The notes beneath the pieces were generated by a model that had not been told where the DNA came from, did no database searches, and saw only the letters and a program-made list of their open reading frames with translations. From Thermoanaerobaculia bacterium (lineage in GTDB: Bacteria; Acidobacteriota; Thermoanaerobaculia; Multivoradales; JAHEKO01), in the NCBI GenBank assembly GCA_947259925.1, contig CAMYOG010000050.1, forward strand, positions 28,374 through 92,373: 64,000 nt of DNA, given 5' to 3'. The translations under genes and the position numbers were made by a program. Positions 45,901-54,013 of the stretch are shown one piece after another. Each line of letters begins with the position of its first letter. Position 1 is the stretch's first letter.

Positions 45901-46928
45901 CAGTCGGCTCTCCGTGTACGCGCGAGCGCCAGCCGGAAACGGTCCTTGGCCGCGACGAACAGGATGATCAGCGCCTGCAGCACCCGGGACAGCTCCCGCG
46001 GCACCTCGGTCACTCGCTCCATGGCGAAGCCCCCGGTCTGAACGGCGGCAAAGAAGAGCCCCGCCAGGAGCACGCCGAGCGGCCGCGAGCCGCTCAGCAG
46101 CGCCACCATCAAGCCGGTCCAGGCCCAGAGCGGCTGGGTCAGCGAATTGTCGATGAACCGATGGTGGACTCCCAGGACCTGGACCGCTCCGACCAGACCG
46201 GCGACCGCGCCGCTGGTGAACATGACGCTCGTACCGAGTCGCCGCAGGTCGACGCCGCCCGCCTGAGCGAAGCGGCGATTGAGTCCCGTCATCCGTAGGC
46301 GGTAGCCGGCTCGAGTCCGCGCGATCGCGAACGCCACCACCAGCACCACGATCAGGACGAGCAGGATGCCGGCGTGCAACCGGCCGCTTCCACCCCACCG
46401 AGCGAGCTGCACGCCGTCCGCGATCCGCTCGGTCTGAGGGAGCCCCGAATCGACGTCTCGGAGCTGGTGGTTGACCAGGTACGACGCCAACAGCCTGGCC
46501 GGGTAGTTCAGCAACAGGGTGCTGACCAGGAGCGGAACCCGAAATCGGAACTCGAAGAACGCCGCCGAGGCCGCCCACAGCCCCCCCACCACCGCCGCCG
46601 CGCCGATCGACAGCACCACGGTGAACAGGCCGCCCTCCGGCAGGGCGAGCGCGACCGTAGCCGCCGCCAGCCCGCCGAGCACCAGCTGTCCCTCACCCCC
46701 GAGGTTGAAGAAGCCCGCCCGGAAGGCGATCGCGGTCGCCACCCCCATGCCGACGATCGGCGCCGCCCGTGAGAGTGTCGCGAAGAGATCGCCGGTGAGC
46801 ATCGCACCGTATGCCAAAAGTGGGTTATGGCCGGTTGCGAGGACGAAGGCCCCGCCCACGAGCACCGCGGCGCCGACCGCCAGCAGCGGCCCCCGAAGGT
46901 CACCGAGTAGCTCGCGCAGAGCGCTCAC
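45900..46928 (-). CDS. ABC transporter permease, nucleoside type (first permease)
   Basis: 342 residues, GTG start overlapping the ATPase stop (GTGA). About eight to nine membrane segments. Family stretches: VATAIAFRAGFFNLGGEGQL, YRLRMTGLNRRFAQAGGVDL, FTSGAVAGLVGAVQVLGVHH, WAWTGLMVALLSGSRPLGVL. It pairs with the second permease in an inner-membrane nucleoside importer. Confidence 0.92.
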   Translation of the reverse strand: MSALRELLGDLRGPLLAVGAAVLVGGAFVLATGHNPLLAYGAMLTGDLFATLSRAAPIVGMGVATAIAFRAGFFNLGGEGQLVLGGLAAATVALALPEGGLFTVVLSIGAAAVVGGLWAASAAFFEFRFRVPLLVSTLLLNYPARLLASYLVNHQLRDVDSGLPQTERIADGVQLARWGGSGRLHAGILLVLIVVLVVAFAIARTRAGYRLRMTGLNRRFAQAGGVDLRRLGTSVMFTSGAVAGLVGAVQVLGVHHRFIDNSLTQPLWAWTGLMVALLSGSRPLGVLLAGLFFAAVQTGGFAMERVTEVPRELSRVLQALIILFVAAKDRFRLALARTRRAD

Positions 46929-48442
46929 CCGCCGCCCGCCATAAGGAGTCCGAGGCGCTCCTCGGTGGCGCTCTCTCGAGCGAGCTCGCCGACGATGCGC
47001 CCACCGAGCATCACCAGGATCCGATCCGCGAGGGTCAGAAGCTCGCCCAGCTCGGCCGAGATCAGCAGGACCGCCCCACCGCCGGAGCTGTAGTCGAGCA
47101 GGGCTCGGTGGATGAGCTCGATGGCGGCCAGGTCGACGCCTCGGGTCGGCTGCTCGACCAGCAGGAGACGCGCATCGTGAGCCAGTTCCCGGCCGACGAC
47201 GAGCTTCTGCCGATTGCCCCCCGAGAGGTCGGCCGCCGCCGCCCTGACGCCGGCGGTCCTGATCCGGAGTTGGTCGACCAGATCGCCGGCTCGGCGGTCG
47301 ATCGCCGCGCTGTCGAGCACGCCCCTCGGCGCCAGCTCCGGCCGACCCTCGAAGCCCATCAGGGCGTTCTCGGCGACGCTGGCCGCGGTTGCCAGTCCGG
47401 TTCCGTCCCGATCCTCCGGAACGCAGGCCAGCCCCGCGGCGCGGCGCTCCCGAACCGACAGCGACGTCAGCTCGGCCGAGCCGAGCCGAATCCGGCCCGA
47501 GCGAGGACGCTCCAACCCGGCGATCGCCGCGGCCAGCTCGGACTGTCCGTTGCCCGCGACACCGGCGATGCCGACGATCTCTCGCGCCTTGACCGCCAGG
47601 TCGACCCGATCGACCGCCGGGTCGGGGCCGCGCCCGGAGACGACCAGCGACTCGATCTTCAGGACGGTCTCGCCCGGCTCGTGCGGCTCGATCTTCGGCG
47701 CGCTCACGGTCCTCCCGACCATCAAGCGCGACAGCTCCTCGGCCGAGCTCTGCGCGGTGACGACGGTGCCGGTGACCCGCCCCTGGCGGAGCACCGTCGT
47801 GCGATCGCAGAGAGTCAGGACTTCCGGCAGCTTATGGCTGATGAAGACGATCGCGGTACCCTCGGCCGCCAGGCTCCGCAAGACCCTGAACAGCCCCTCC
47901 TGCTCGCCCGGGGTCAGGACCGCGGTCGGCTCGTCGAGCACCAGCACCGCTGCCTGCCGGTAGAGAGCCTTGAGGATCTCTACCCGTTGCTGCACACCGA
48001 CCGGTAGCCCGCCGACCAGAGCCCCGGTCTCGACCTCGAGGCCGTAGCGCTCGGCCAGCTCGGCTACCCGCTTCGCCGCTACCGCCCGGTCGACCAGCCC
48101 GTATCGCTCGGGCTCGGCTCCGAAGACGACGTTCTCCGCGACGGTCAGCGAGTCGAAGAGCATGAAGTGCTGATGGACCATGCCCAGGCCGGCATGGATG
48201 GCGTCGAGCGGCGAGTCGAAGCGGCGGCGACGGCCGGCGACGCGGATCTCGCCGGCGTCGGGCCGGTGGATCCCGTAGAGGACCCCCATCAGGGTCGTCT
48301 TGCCGGCCCCGTTCTCGCCGATCAGCCCGTGGATCTCGCCGGCGTCGACCGACAGGTCGACCGCGTCGTTGGCGACGACCTCGCCGAACCGCTTGGTGAT
48401 CCCCTGGAGCTCGAACGCCGCGGTCGGAGGGTGCTGGCTCAC
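46925..48442 (-). CDS. ABC transporter ATPase with two nucleotide-binding domains, nucleoside type
   Basis: 505 residues, GTG start. Domain 1: Walker A IGENGAGKTTLM, a non-canonical signature LPVGVQQRVEIL, Walker B AVLVLDEPTAVLTPGEQ. Domain 2: a degenerate Walker A GVAGNGQSEL, signature LSGGNRQKLVVGREL, Walker B LLLVEQPTRGVDLAA. This double-domain build with one degenerate site is normal for sugar and nucleoside importers. It powers the two permeases encoded after it and starts nine bases after the binding-protein stop. Confidence 0.93.
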   Translation of the reverse strand: MSQHPPTAAFELQGITKRFGEVVANDAVDLSVDAGEIHGLIGENGAGKTTLMGVLYGIHRPDAGEIRVAGRRRRFDSPLDAIHAGLGMVHQHFMLFDSLTVAENVVFGAEPERYGLVDRAVAAKRVAELAERYGLEVETGALVGGLPVGVQQRVEILKALYRQAAVLVLDEPTAVLTPGEQEGLFRVLRSLAAEGTAIVFISHKLPEVLTLCDRTTVLRQGRVTGTVVTAQSSAEELSRLMVGRTVSAPKIEPHEPGETVLKIESLVVSGRGPDPAVDRVDLAVKAREIVGIAGVAGNGQSELAAAIAGLERPRSGRIRLGSAELTSLSVRERRAAGLACVPEDRDGTGLATAASVAENALMGFEGRPELAPRGVLDSAAIDRRAGDLVDQLRIRTAGVRAAAADLSGGNRQKLVVGRELAHDARLLLVEQPTRGVDLAAIELIHRALLDYSSGGGAVLLISAELGELLTLADRILVMLGGRIVGELARESATEERLGLLMAGGG

Positions 48443-48451
48443 CGCCGAGGC

Positions 48452-49486
48452 CTAGAGGATGCCCATTGGATCTTCGATGCCGATCTCGCCCGCCTCGACG
48501 CCGCGCGCCAGCTCGCGCAGTCGATCGATCACCTCCGGGTGCTCGAGAATCAGACAGTCGCTGTCGGCCGGCGGCTGGTCGTCGAGCGCGGTGAGCCCGA
48601 TACCGCCGTTGCCGATGCCGTAGACCATCATCGTCTCGGCGCTGCCGTCGATAATCGCCGCCGCGGCTTCGACGATCACGCGATCTACCCGCTTCATCAT
48701 GTTGTCGACGATCCTCCCCGGAGCCACCGGGCACTGATCGACGTCGATGCCGAAAGCGAAGAAGCCGGTCTCCGTCGCCGCTTCGAACACGCCGAGGTTG
48801 CCGGCCGCGGCAGCGCTATAGATGTAGTCGACTCCGTCGGCAGCCAGCGCCAGTGCCTGCTCCTTGGCCCGCACCGGATCGGCGAACGGACTCTCGCCGC
48901 CGACCCAGCGGATCGAGACCTCGGCGTCCGGCCGCACGTGGCGGACGCCCGCCTCGAAGCCGTCGGTATAGCGATGGAGGAACGGGATGTCGGCGACGCC
49001 GATCGCGCCGAGCTTGCCGGTCTCGCTCAGCATCCCGGCCGCGGCACCGATCAGGAACGAGCCGTCGAACTCTCGAAAGAGCGCGCAGTGCACGTTGGGC
49101 GGCGGCTCGTCGATGCACTGATCGACCATCAGGAACTCGATCTCGCTCGCTTCGGCCGCCACCTGGGAGAGGAGATCGTTGAACTCGAAGCCGAGCAGCA
49201 CGATCAGATCCGCCCCGTCCGAGATCGCCGCGCGCAGATTCTCCTCGCGGGTCATCGGATCCTCGCTCTCGAGCACCTGGGAGGAGGCGCCGAAACGCTC
49301 GGCCGCGGCTTCGATACCGATCTGGCCCATGGTCAGGAACGGGTTCACCCCCAGCGGATCGGGCGAGATGAAGACGAACTCGAGGCGCTGCTCCTCGGTG
49401 TCCTCGGCTACCGGCACTTCGCTCGAGCAGCCTGCCGTCAGCAGGGCGAGCAGCAGCAGGCGCACACTGTCGCGGCCGATCATCAC
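48452..49486 (-). CDS. BMP/PnrA-type substrate-binding lipoprotein (nucleosides)
   Basis: 344 residues. Signal peptide with lipobox LLTAGC (Cys about residue 20). The BMP family order is visible: NPFLTMGQIGIEAAAERFG, LIVLLGFEFNDLLSQVAAEA, REFDGSFLIGAAAGMLSE, LGAIGVADIPFLHRYTDGFE, ALAADGVDYIYSAAAAGNLG, FAFGIDVDQCPVAPG. It binds nucleosides in the periplasm and delivers them to the permeases. Start overlaps the phosphorylase stop by four bases. Confidence 0.9.
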   Translation of the reverse strand: MMIGRDSVRLLLLALLTAGCSSEVPVAEDTEEQRLEFVFISPDPLGVNPFLTMGQIGIEAAAERFGASSQVLESEDPMTREENLRAAISDGADLIVLLGFEFNDLLSQVAAEASEIEFLMVDQCIDEPPPNVHCALFREFDGSFLIGAAAGMLSETGKLGAIGVADIPFLHRYTDGFEAGVRHVRPDAEVSIRWVGGESPFADPVRAKEQALALAADGVDYIYSAAAAGNLGVFEAATETGFFAFGIDVDQCPVAPGRIVDNMMKRVDRVIVEAAAAIIDGSAETMMVYGIGNGGIGLTALDDQPPADSDCLILEHPEVIDRLRELARGVEAGEIGIEDPMGIL

Positions 49487-50235
49487 GCCGCCTCCGGCGT
49501 CTGGTCGGCCAGCACCCGCAGCGCCAGCTGCAGCATCCGGTCGACGCCCTTCTTGACTACCGGACGGTAGGGGTCGTACTCACTCATGTCCTCGGCCGCT
49601 CGGCTCGGATTGCCGTCGGCCGTCAGAATGCCGCCGGCCCGGACGCCGTGCAGCGCGGCGACCACGAACAGCGCGCTCAACTCCATCTCGACCGCCAGCA
49701 CGCCGCTCTCCTGCCACGGGGTGAAGTCCTGACCCAGCACTCGCGACGGGTAGAACAGGTCGGAGGTCAGGACGATGCCGCTGTGAACACGGGTGCCGTC
49801 AGCGGCGCTGGCACCGAGCAGCGCGTGGGTCAGATCGAAGTCGGCGACCGCCGGAAAGCCGGTCGCTACCAGTCGCGGCGTCAGCCCTTCATCCCGAACC
49901 GCCGCGGTGGCAACGATCAGATCGCCATCGGCGATCTCGTCTCGAAGGGCGCCGCACGAGCCGGCGCGCACGATCGTGGTTACTCCCGCGCGCGCCAGCT
50001 CCTCGAAGCAGACGCCGGCACCGGCACTGCCGACACCGTGCGAGCAGACGGTCAGGCACCGGCCTTCGAGGGTGCCGGTATAGGTCGCGTACTCGCGGTT
50101 CGTGGCTACGAGCTCGGCGTCGGTCAGCAGCGACGCCGCCTGCTCGGCGCGGCGCGGATCTCCCACCGCCATCGCTGCCGACGCGACTTCGTCCGCGCGC
50201 AGTCGCAGGATGGGCGTTCGCTCGTCACTCGCCAA
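49483..50235 (-). CDS. Nucleoside phosphorylase (uridine/purine phosphorylase family)
   Basis: 250 residues; the only plausible start is TTG 50235. Motifs: AMAVGDPRRAEQAAS (phosphate-binding GDPxR), VCSHGVGSAGAGVCFEEL, IVRAGSCGALRDEIADGDLI, and VLAVEMELSALF, whose Glu binds the ribose. It splits nucleosides with phosphate into base and (deoxy)ribose-1-phosphate in the cytosol. As first gene of the operon with a nucleoside importer it processes the imported substrate. Uridine versus purine specificity cannot be fixed from the sequence. Confidence 0.92.
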   Translation of the reverse strand: MASDERTPILRLRADEVASAAMAVGDPRRAEQAASLLTDAELVATNREYATYTGTLEGRCLTVCSHGVGSAGAGVCFEELARAGVTTIVRAGSCGALRDEIADGDLIVATAAVRDEGLTPRLVATGFPAVADFDLTHALLGASAADGTRVHSGIVLTSDLFYPSRVLGQDFTPWQESGVLAVEMELSALFVVAALHGVRAGGILTADGNPSRAAEDMSEYDPYRPVVKKGVDRMLQLALRVLADQTPEAA

Positions 50236-50259
50236 TGCCGAGCGAGTATAGACGTCCGA

Positions 50260-52926
50260 CTACTCCTGCTCTACCCAGTGATTGATCGACATCGACTCGC
50301 TGAGCGTGTCGCTCCAGATGAAGCTGTCGCTCCAGGTGTACGAGTCGCTCCAGATGAAACCGTTGTTCCAGATGAAGGCGTCGCTCCAGATGAAACCGTT
50401 GTTCCAGATGAAGGCGTCGCTCCAGATGAAACCGTCGCTCCAGATGAAGCCGTCGTTCCAGATGAAGCCCGAGACGCCCTCGATGTAGTAGTTGCCAGCG
50501 GCGTCACGATTCGCCCTGCCCCGGTAGTGCTCGTCGCCTCTGAGATCCTTACTGACGTCCATGCCCTGGTTGGCGCAGTTGCCCGCCGAACTCGCCACGG
50601 CGCCCGCGGCGTGGGCCATGCCGGCCCCCTGCTGGAAGATCGAGTAGGCGAGCTCGCCGCCCTCGTCGATCGCCGGGCGGGCGGATGCCATCAGGCGGCA
50701 CTTGACCCGGTCCGGATCCAGGCTCGGGTCGGCGTCGAGCATCAGAGCGACCACACCGCTCACGACCGCCGCGGCCTGGGAAGTGCCGGACATGTAGAAG
50801 TAGCCGCCGTAGATCCACTCGGGGTGCTGGCTCGGCAGGACACTCAGCAGGTCGACGACCGCCAGCATGTGGCCGCCCGGGGCCACGATCTCGGGCTTGA
50901 CGAACCCCTCGACGGTCGGACCGGCCGACGAGAACGAGGTCAGATAGTCGTCGGTGAAGTTGTCCGGCGTCACGCCGTCCGACATCGCGCCCACGGTGAT
51001 GACGTACGGGACGTTGCCGGGTACGCCGATCGACATCGGGTCGGGGCCGGTGTTCCCCGCCGACGCCACGACCACGATCCCTTCGTCCCAGGCGGCCATC
51101 ACCGCCAGGTTCAGCGGATCGTCCCAGTAGTGGGATTGCGGGACGGCACTGAACGAGAGGTTCATGACCCGGATGTTGTAGACGTCCTTGTGGGTCACGG
51201 CCCAGTCGATGGCTCGGATAACGTTCGCGTAGGAGCCCTGGCCGTAGTCGTCGAACGCCTTGATCGAGATCAGGTCGGCGTCCGGCGCGATGCTGTTCGA
51301 GCTGCCACCGTAGCCGGGAGGCTGCTCGCTGTCGACGATCACGCTCGAGACGTGGGTGCCGTGGCCGTGACCGTCTCTCCCCTGATGCAGCTGGTCGCGG
51401 ATCGCGTCGTAGCGGGCGAGCAGGCGGTTGCCGCCGTTCCTGTCCCGCACCAGTGACCGCCACGACCAGAGACCGGTGTCGATCACCGCAACACCGACGC
51501 CCTTGCCGGTGATCCCCTGGGAGTGGAGCAGGTCCGCTCCGACGATCTCCGGGTAGCCCACATAGGGAGCGACCTGGTTGGGATCGCCGCTCCCCTCGGT
51601 TACCGCCTCGACGCCGCCGATCTGCAGATTGGCGATGTAGACCTTCTCGTCGCTAGAGAGGTCGGGCGAGCCGAGGAAGCGGACGACGGTCTGGCTCGAG
51701 GTGTAGCTCGAGACGTTGTAGCTGAAGCTCTGGAACGTCGGGTCGTGCGCCGGTCCCTCGAAGCGCTTGAGCTCGGTCCAGGTCTCGCCACCGTCGGCCG
51801 AGATCAGTACCGCGACCCAGTCCGATTCTTCGTCGAGCTCGGCGCGGGCATAGTCGAAGGAGAGCATCGCGTAGGTCGTTCCCGAGAGGTCGACCGCGCG
51901 CTGCGCCCCCTTGTCGTCGTCGCGGATACGAAGGACCTGCCTGCCCAGATACTCCTTGATCTTGATGTCGTTGTCGTCGGGACCGTCGTGCTCGCCGATC
52001 TCGGTCCACGGGCCCGACCAGTCGATCGTGCCGTCGTTGTTGGCGAACGATTCGGTCTCGAAGGCGTCGCGGGCCATCCAGAGATCGTCGCCGCCGTAGC
52101 TGGACGGCACGAAGAACTCGATCTCGACGTTGTCGACGCCGATCTCGCCATCGTCGAGATCGGTGACGAAGAAGCCGATCTGGGTTTGGTGGCTCATGTG
52201 GGGCGTCAGATCGAAGGTCAGGCTGGCGCCCAGCACTTCCGTGTCGAACTCGAAGGTGTGCAGGGTCGTCCAGTTGGCGCCGCCGTCGGGCGATACCCGG
52301 AGCTCGACGGTGCCGCCCCAGTCGTCGTGCCCATAGCCGAAGCTCAGGCTCGCTATGGTCGCGGCGCTCAGATCGGCCTCACGCACAACTGCGCGCGGCA
52401 GGTGATCGTCGGCCTCGACGATCAGGCACCCGGTGCCGATGCAGCGGAAGTTGTCGTCGAGATCCTCGACCTCGATGTCCCCTGTCCCCGGGCCGCTGGA
52501 TTCGCCGATCTCCTGCCAGCTACCGCTCCAGCTGGCCGAGCCGTCGTCGTTGTGGAAGCCGAGCGAGTTGAACTCGTCGCGTAGGGTGAAGCTCGTGCTA
52601 GCGCTCGAGGTCGCGAGCTTGCGGTCTTGCGAGATAGCGACGACCTCCTCGGCGGCCGAGAGCTCCTCGATCTGCTCGGCGGTGAGCTCGGCGCCGACGG
52701 CTTTGATGATTCGCAGCTCGTGCGTCACCTTGCCACCTGCCGCCAGAACGAGACGCTTGACCGTCTCGAAGTCGGTGCCCCGCACGATTACGCTCTCGGT
52801 CGCCTGAGCCGCGGCGGTCGACGGCTCGGCCGCGCTGGAGCCGTCGGTGGCTGCCGTTCCCGGCCCACAGACCAGGATCAGTAGCAGCCCCAGCAGGGTT
52901 ACGAGATGTCGTAGTGTGGTTCTCAT
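50260..52926 (-). CDS. Large secreted S8 protease with jelly-roll domains and FIWSD/FIWNN repeats
   Basis: 888 residues. Signal peptide about 5-27. An I9-like propeptide (VIVRGTDFETVKRLVLAAGG, about 46-108) is related to that of the protease at 22515-26102. Two jelly-roll-type domains (about 115-275 and 285-440) share the wording SFANNDGTIDWSGPWTEIGE and FHNDDGSASWSGSWQEIGES. Catalytic domain: Asp in VAVIDTGLWSWRSL, His in GHGHGTHVSSV, Asn in VVASAGNTGPDP, Ser in YMSGTSQAAAVVSG. Residues about 816-873 are nine hexads (GFIWND, GFIWSD, AFIWNN, SYTWSD), then the tail TLSESMSINHWVEQE, nearly the same as the first paralog. Acts outside the cytoplasm; the tail's role is unknown. Confidence 0.92.
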   Translation of the reverse strand: MRTTLRHLVTLLGLLLILVCGPGTAATDGSSAAEPSTAAAQATESVIVRGTDFETVKRLVLAAGGKVTHELRIIKAVGAELTAEQIEELSAAEEVVAISQDRKLATSSASTSFTLRDEFNSLGFHNDDGSASWSGSWQEIGESSGPGTGDIEVEDLDDNFRCIGTGCLIVEADDHLPRAVVREADLSAATIASLSFGYGHDDWGGTVELRVSPDGGANWTTLHTFEFDTEVLGASLTFDLTPHMSHQTQIGFFVTDLDDGEIGVDNVEIEFFVPSSYGGDDLWMARDAFETESFANNDGTIDWSGPWTEIGEHDGPDDNDIKIKEYLGRQVLRIRDDDKGAQRAVDLSGTTYAMLSFDYARAELDEESDWVAVLISADGGETWTELKRFEGPAHDPTFQSFSYNVSSYTSSQTVVRFLGSPDLSSDEKVYIANLQIGGVEAVTEGSGDPNQVAPYVGYPEIVGADLLHSQGITGKGVGVAVIDTGLWSWRSLVRDRNGGNRLLARYDAIRDQLHQGRDGHGHGTHVSSVIVDSEQPPGYGGSSNSIAPDADLISIKAFDDYGQGSYANVIRAIDWAVTHKDVYNIRVMNLSFSAVPQSHYWDDPLNLAVMAAWDEGIVVVASAGNTGPDPMSIGVPGNVPYVITVGAMSDGVTPDNFTDDYLTSFSSAGPTVEGFVKPEIVAPGGHMLAVVDLLSVLPSQHPEWIYGGYFYMSGTSQAAAVVSGVVALMLDADPSLDPDRVKCRLMASARPAIDEGGELAYSIFQQGAGMAHAAGAVASSAGNCANQGMDVSKDLRGDEHYRGRANRDAAGNYYIEGVSGFIWNDGFIWSDGFIWSDAFIWNNGFIWSDAFIWNNGFIWSDSYTWSDSFIWSDTLSESMSINHWVEQE
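50309..50470 (-). repeat. 18-bp tandem repeats coding FIWSD/FIWNN hexads (second protease)
   Basis: About nine in-frame units of 18 bases close to TCGCTCCAGATGAAACCG. Two units form an exact 36-base tandem duplication (50359-50394 and 50395-50430) that encodes GFIWSD-AFIWNN twice. Confidence 0.9.
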
Positions 52927-53238
52927 CGGTGCGATTCTCCAAGCCGTTTCTGGCGATTTCGCAGATCTCGCCTTTCTAATGGAGCAAGAGCGAGGCCATC
53001 ACCACATCGACATCCGGCAATATGTCCGGACTCTCCTGCCAAGGGGAGGAATCCGACACAAGTCCTTTCGCGTCAACTTTTGCGACGACTATGGCGGACC
53101 AACCGGCCCAGTGTTCCACCCGGTCGAGGGCGCGCGCTCTCGAGAGGAAGCGGTAGCTCGCGGAAAGAAGCGGCGCACCACTCTTTTGCCGCCCTCCGCC
53201 GACGCGACCGGTCGAGCCCGCCCGGTAGACTCTGGCTG
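52927..53238. other. 312-base non-coding region between divergent genes
   Basis: Lies between the starts of the S8 protease (minus) and the BtuF-like gene (plus), so it should hold two promoters. A frame open from 53080 into the BtuF gene is Arg/Ser-rich and has no ribosome-binding site. I see no riboswitch, terminator or clear palindrome. Confidence 0.5.
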
Positions 53239-53994
53239 GTGCGTCTCGTCTCCCTCTGTCCGAGCCTGACCGAGCTGGTCTTCGACCTCGGTCGCGGCGA
53301 CGACCTGGTCGGAGTGACCCGCTGGTGCGTGCATCCGGCCGACGGCGTCGGAGCGATCGAGAAGGTAGGCGGGACGAAGGATCCGGACGTGGCGCGAGTC
53401 GTGGAGCTCGGGCCCGACCTCGTCCTCATGAACCGCGAGGAGAACCGACTCGAAGATGGCCAGGCGCTCGAAGCGGCGGGGTTGCGCTGCCACGTGACCA
53501 TGCCGCGCACGATCGAGGAGACCGCCGAGATGGTGCGGTCGATCGGGCTCGCTCTCGAGCGCGTCGACGCTGCGGAGCGCATCGCTGTCGACATCGAGGT
53601 CCGGGCGGAGCGGGTGCAGAAGACGGCCGCCGACCGGCCCGCTGTGCGTTTCGCCTACCTGATCTGGCGCCGGCCGTGGATGACGGTCAACGGCGACACC
53701 TTCGCCCACGCGTTGCTGTCACTCGCCGGTGGCGTCAACATTTTCGCCGACCGGCCCGAGCGCTACCCCGAGATCAGGCCCGACGAGCTGACCGCCGGCG
53801 ATCCGGACCTCGTCCTCCTGTGCACCGAGCCGTTCCCGTTCACCGAGACCCACATCGACCAGCTGGCCGACCTGACCGGCTTGCCGCGCGCCCGCTTCCG
53901 CTTCGCCGACGGCGAGTATCTCTCCTGGCACGGCTCCCGGACCCCAGCCGGCATCGACTACGCCGCGCGCGTCCTGCGACTCCCTCTGAGCTGA
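53239..53994 (+). CDS. Helical-backbone metal-receptor (BtuF-like) protein without signal peptide
   Basis: 251 residues from GTG 53239. The fold is that of BtuF/FhuD-type binding proteins: RLVSLCPSLTELVFDLGRGD, VGVTRWCVHPADGV, KVGGTKDPDVARVVELGPDL, RRPWMTVNGDTFAHALLSLA, YPEIRPDELTAGDPDLVLLC. No signal peptide or lipobox precedes the domain, so the protein looks cytoplasmic, unlike classical BtuF. No permease or ATPase for cobalamin is adjacent. The ligand could be a corrinoid or haem; this is not visible. Confidence 0.85.
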   Translation: MRLVSLCPSLTELVFDLGRGDDLVGVTRWCVHPADGVGAIEKVGGTKDPDVARVVELGPDLVLMNREENRLEDGQALEAAGLRCHVTMPRTIEETAEMVRSIGLALERVDAAERIAVDIEVRAERVQKTAADRPAVRFAYLIWRRPWMTVNGDTFAHALLSLAGGVNIFADRPERYPEIRPDELTAGDPDLVLLCTEPFPFTETHIDQLADLTGLPRARFRFADGEYLSWHGSRTPAGIDYAARVLRLPLS

Positions 53995-54013
53995 GCCCCG
54001 CGTGCTCGGCCGG

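Noticed and set aside
45001..46578. Fused 525-residue permease
   Set aside because: Only the part after 45900 reads as permease. The upstream part is a shadow of the first permease in another frame, so there is no fusion.
50309..50470. CRISPR-like array
   Set aside because: Units are 18 bases, contiguous, in frame with a protein and without unique spacers of regular length.
49648..51456. 602-residue plus-strand open frame
   Set aside because: Antisense to the phosphorylase and second S8 protease; contains low-complexity APDEAV repeats mirrored from the hexad DNA.
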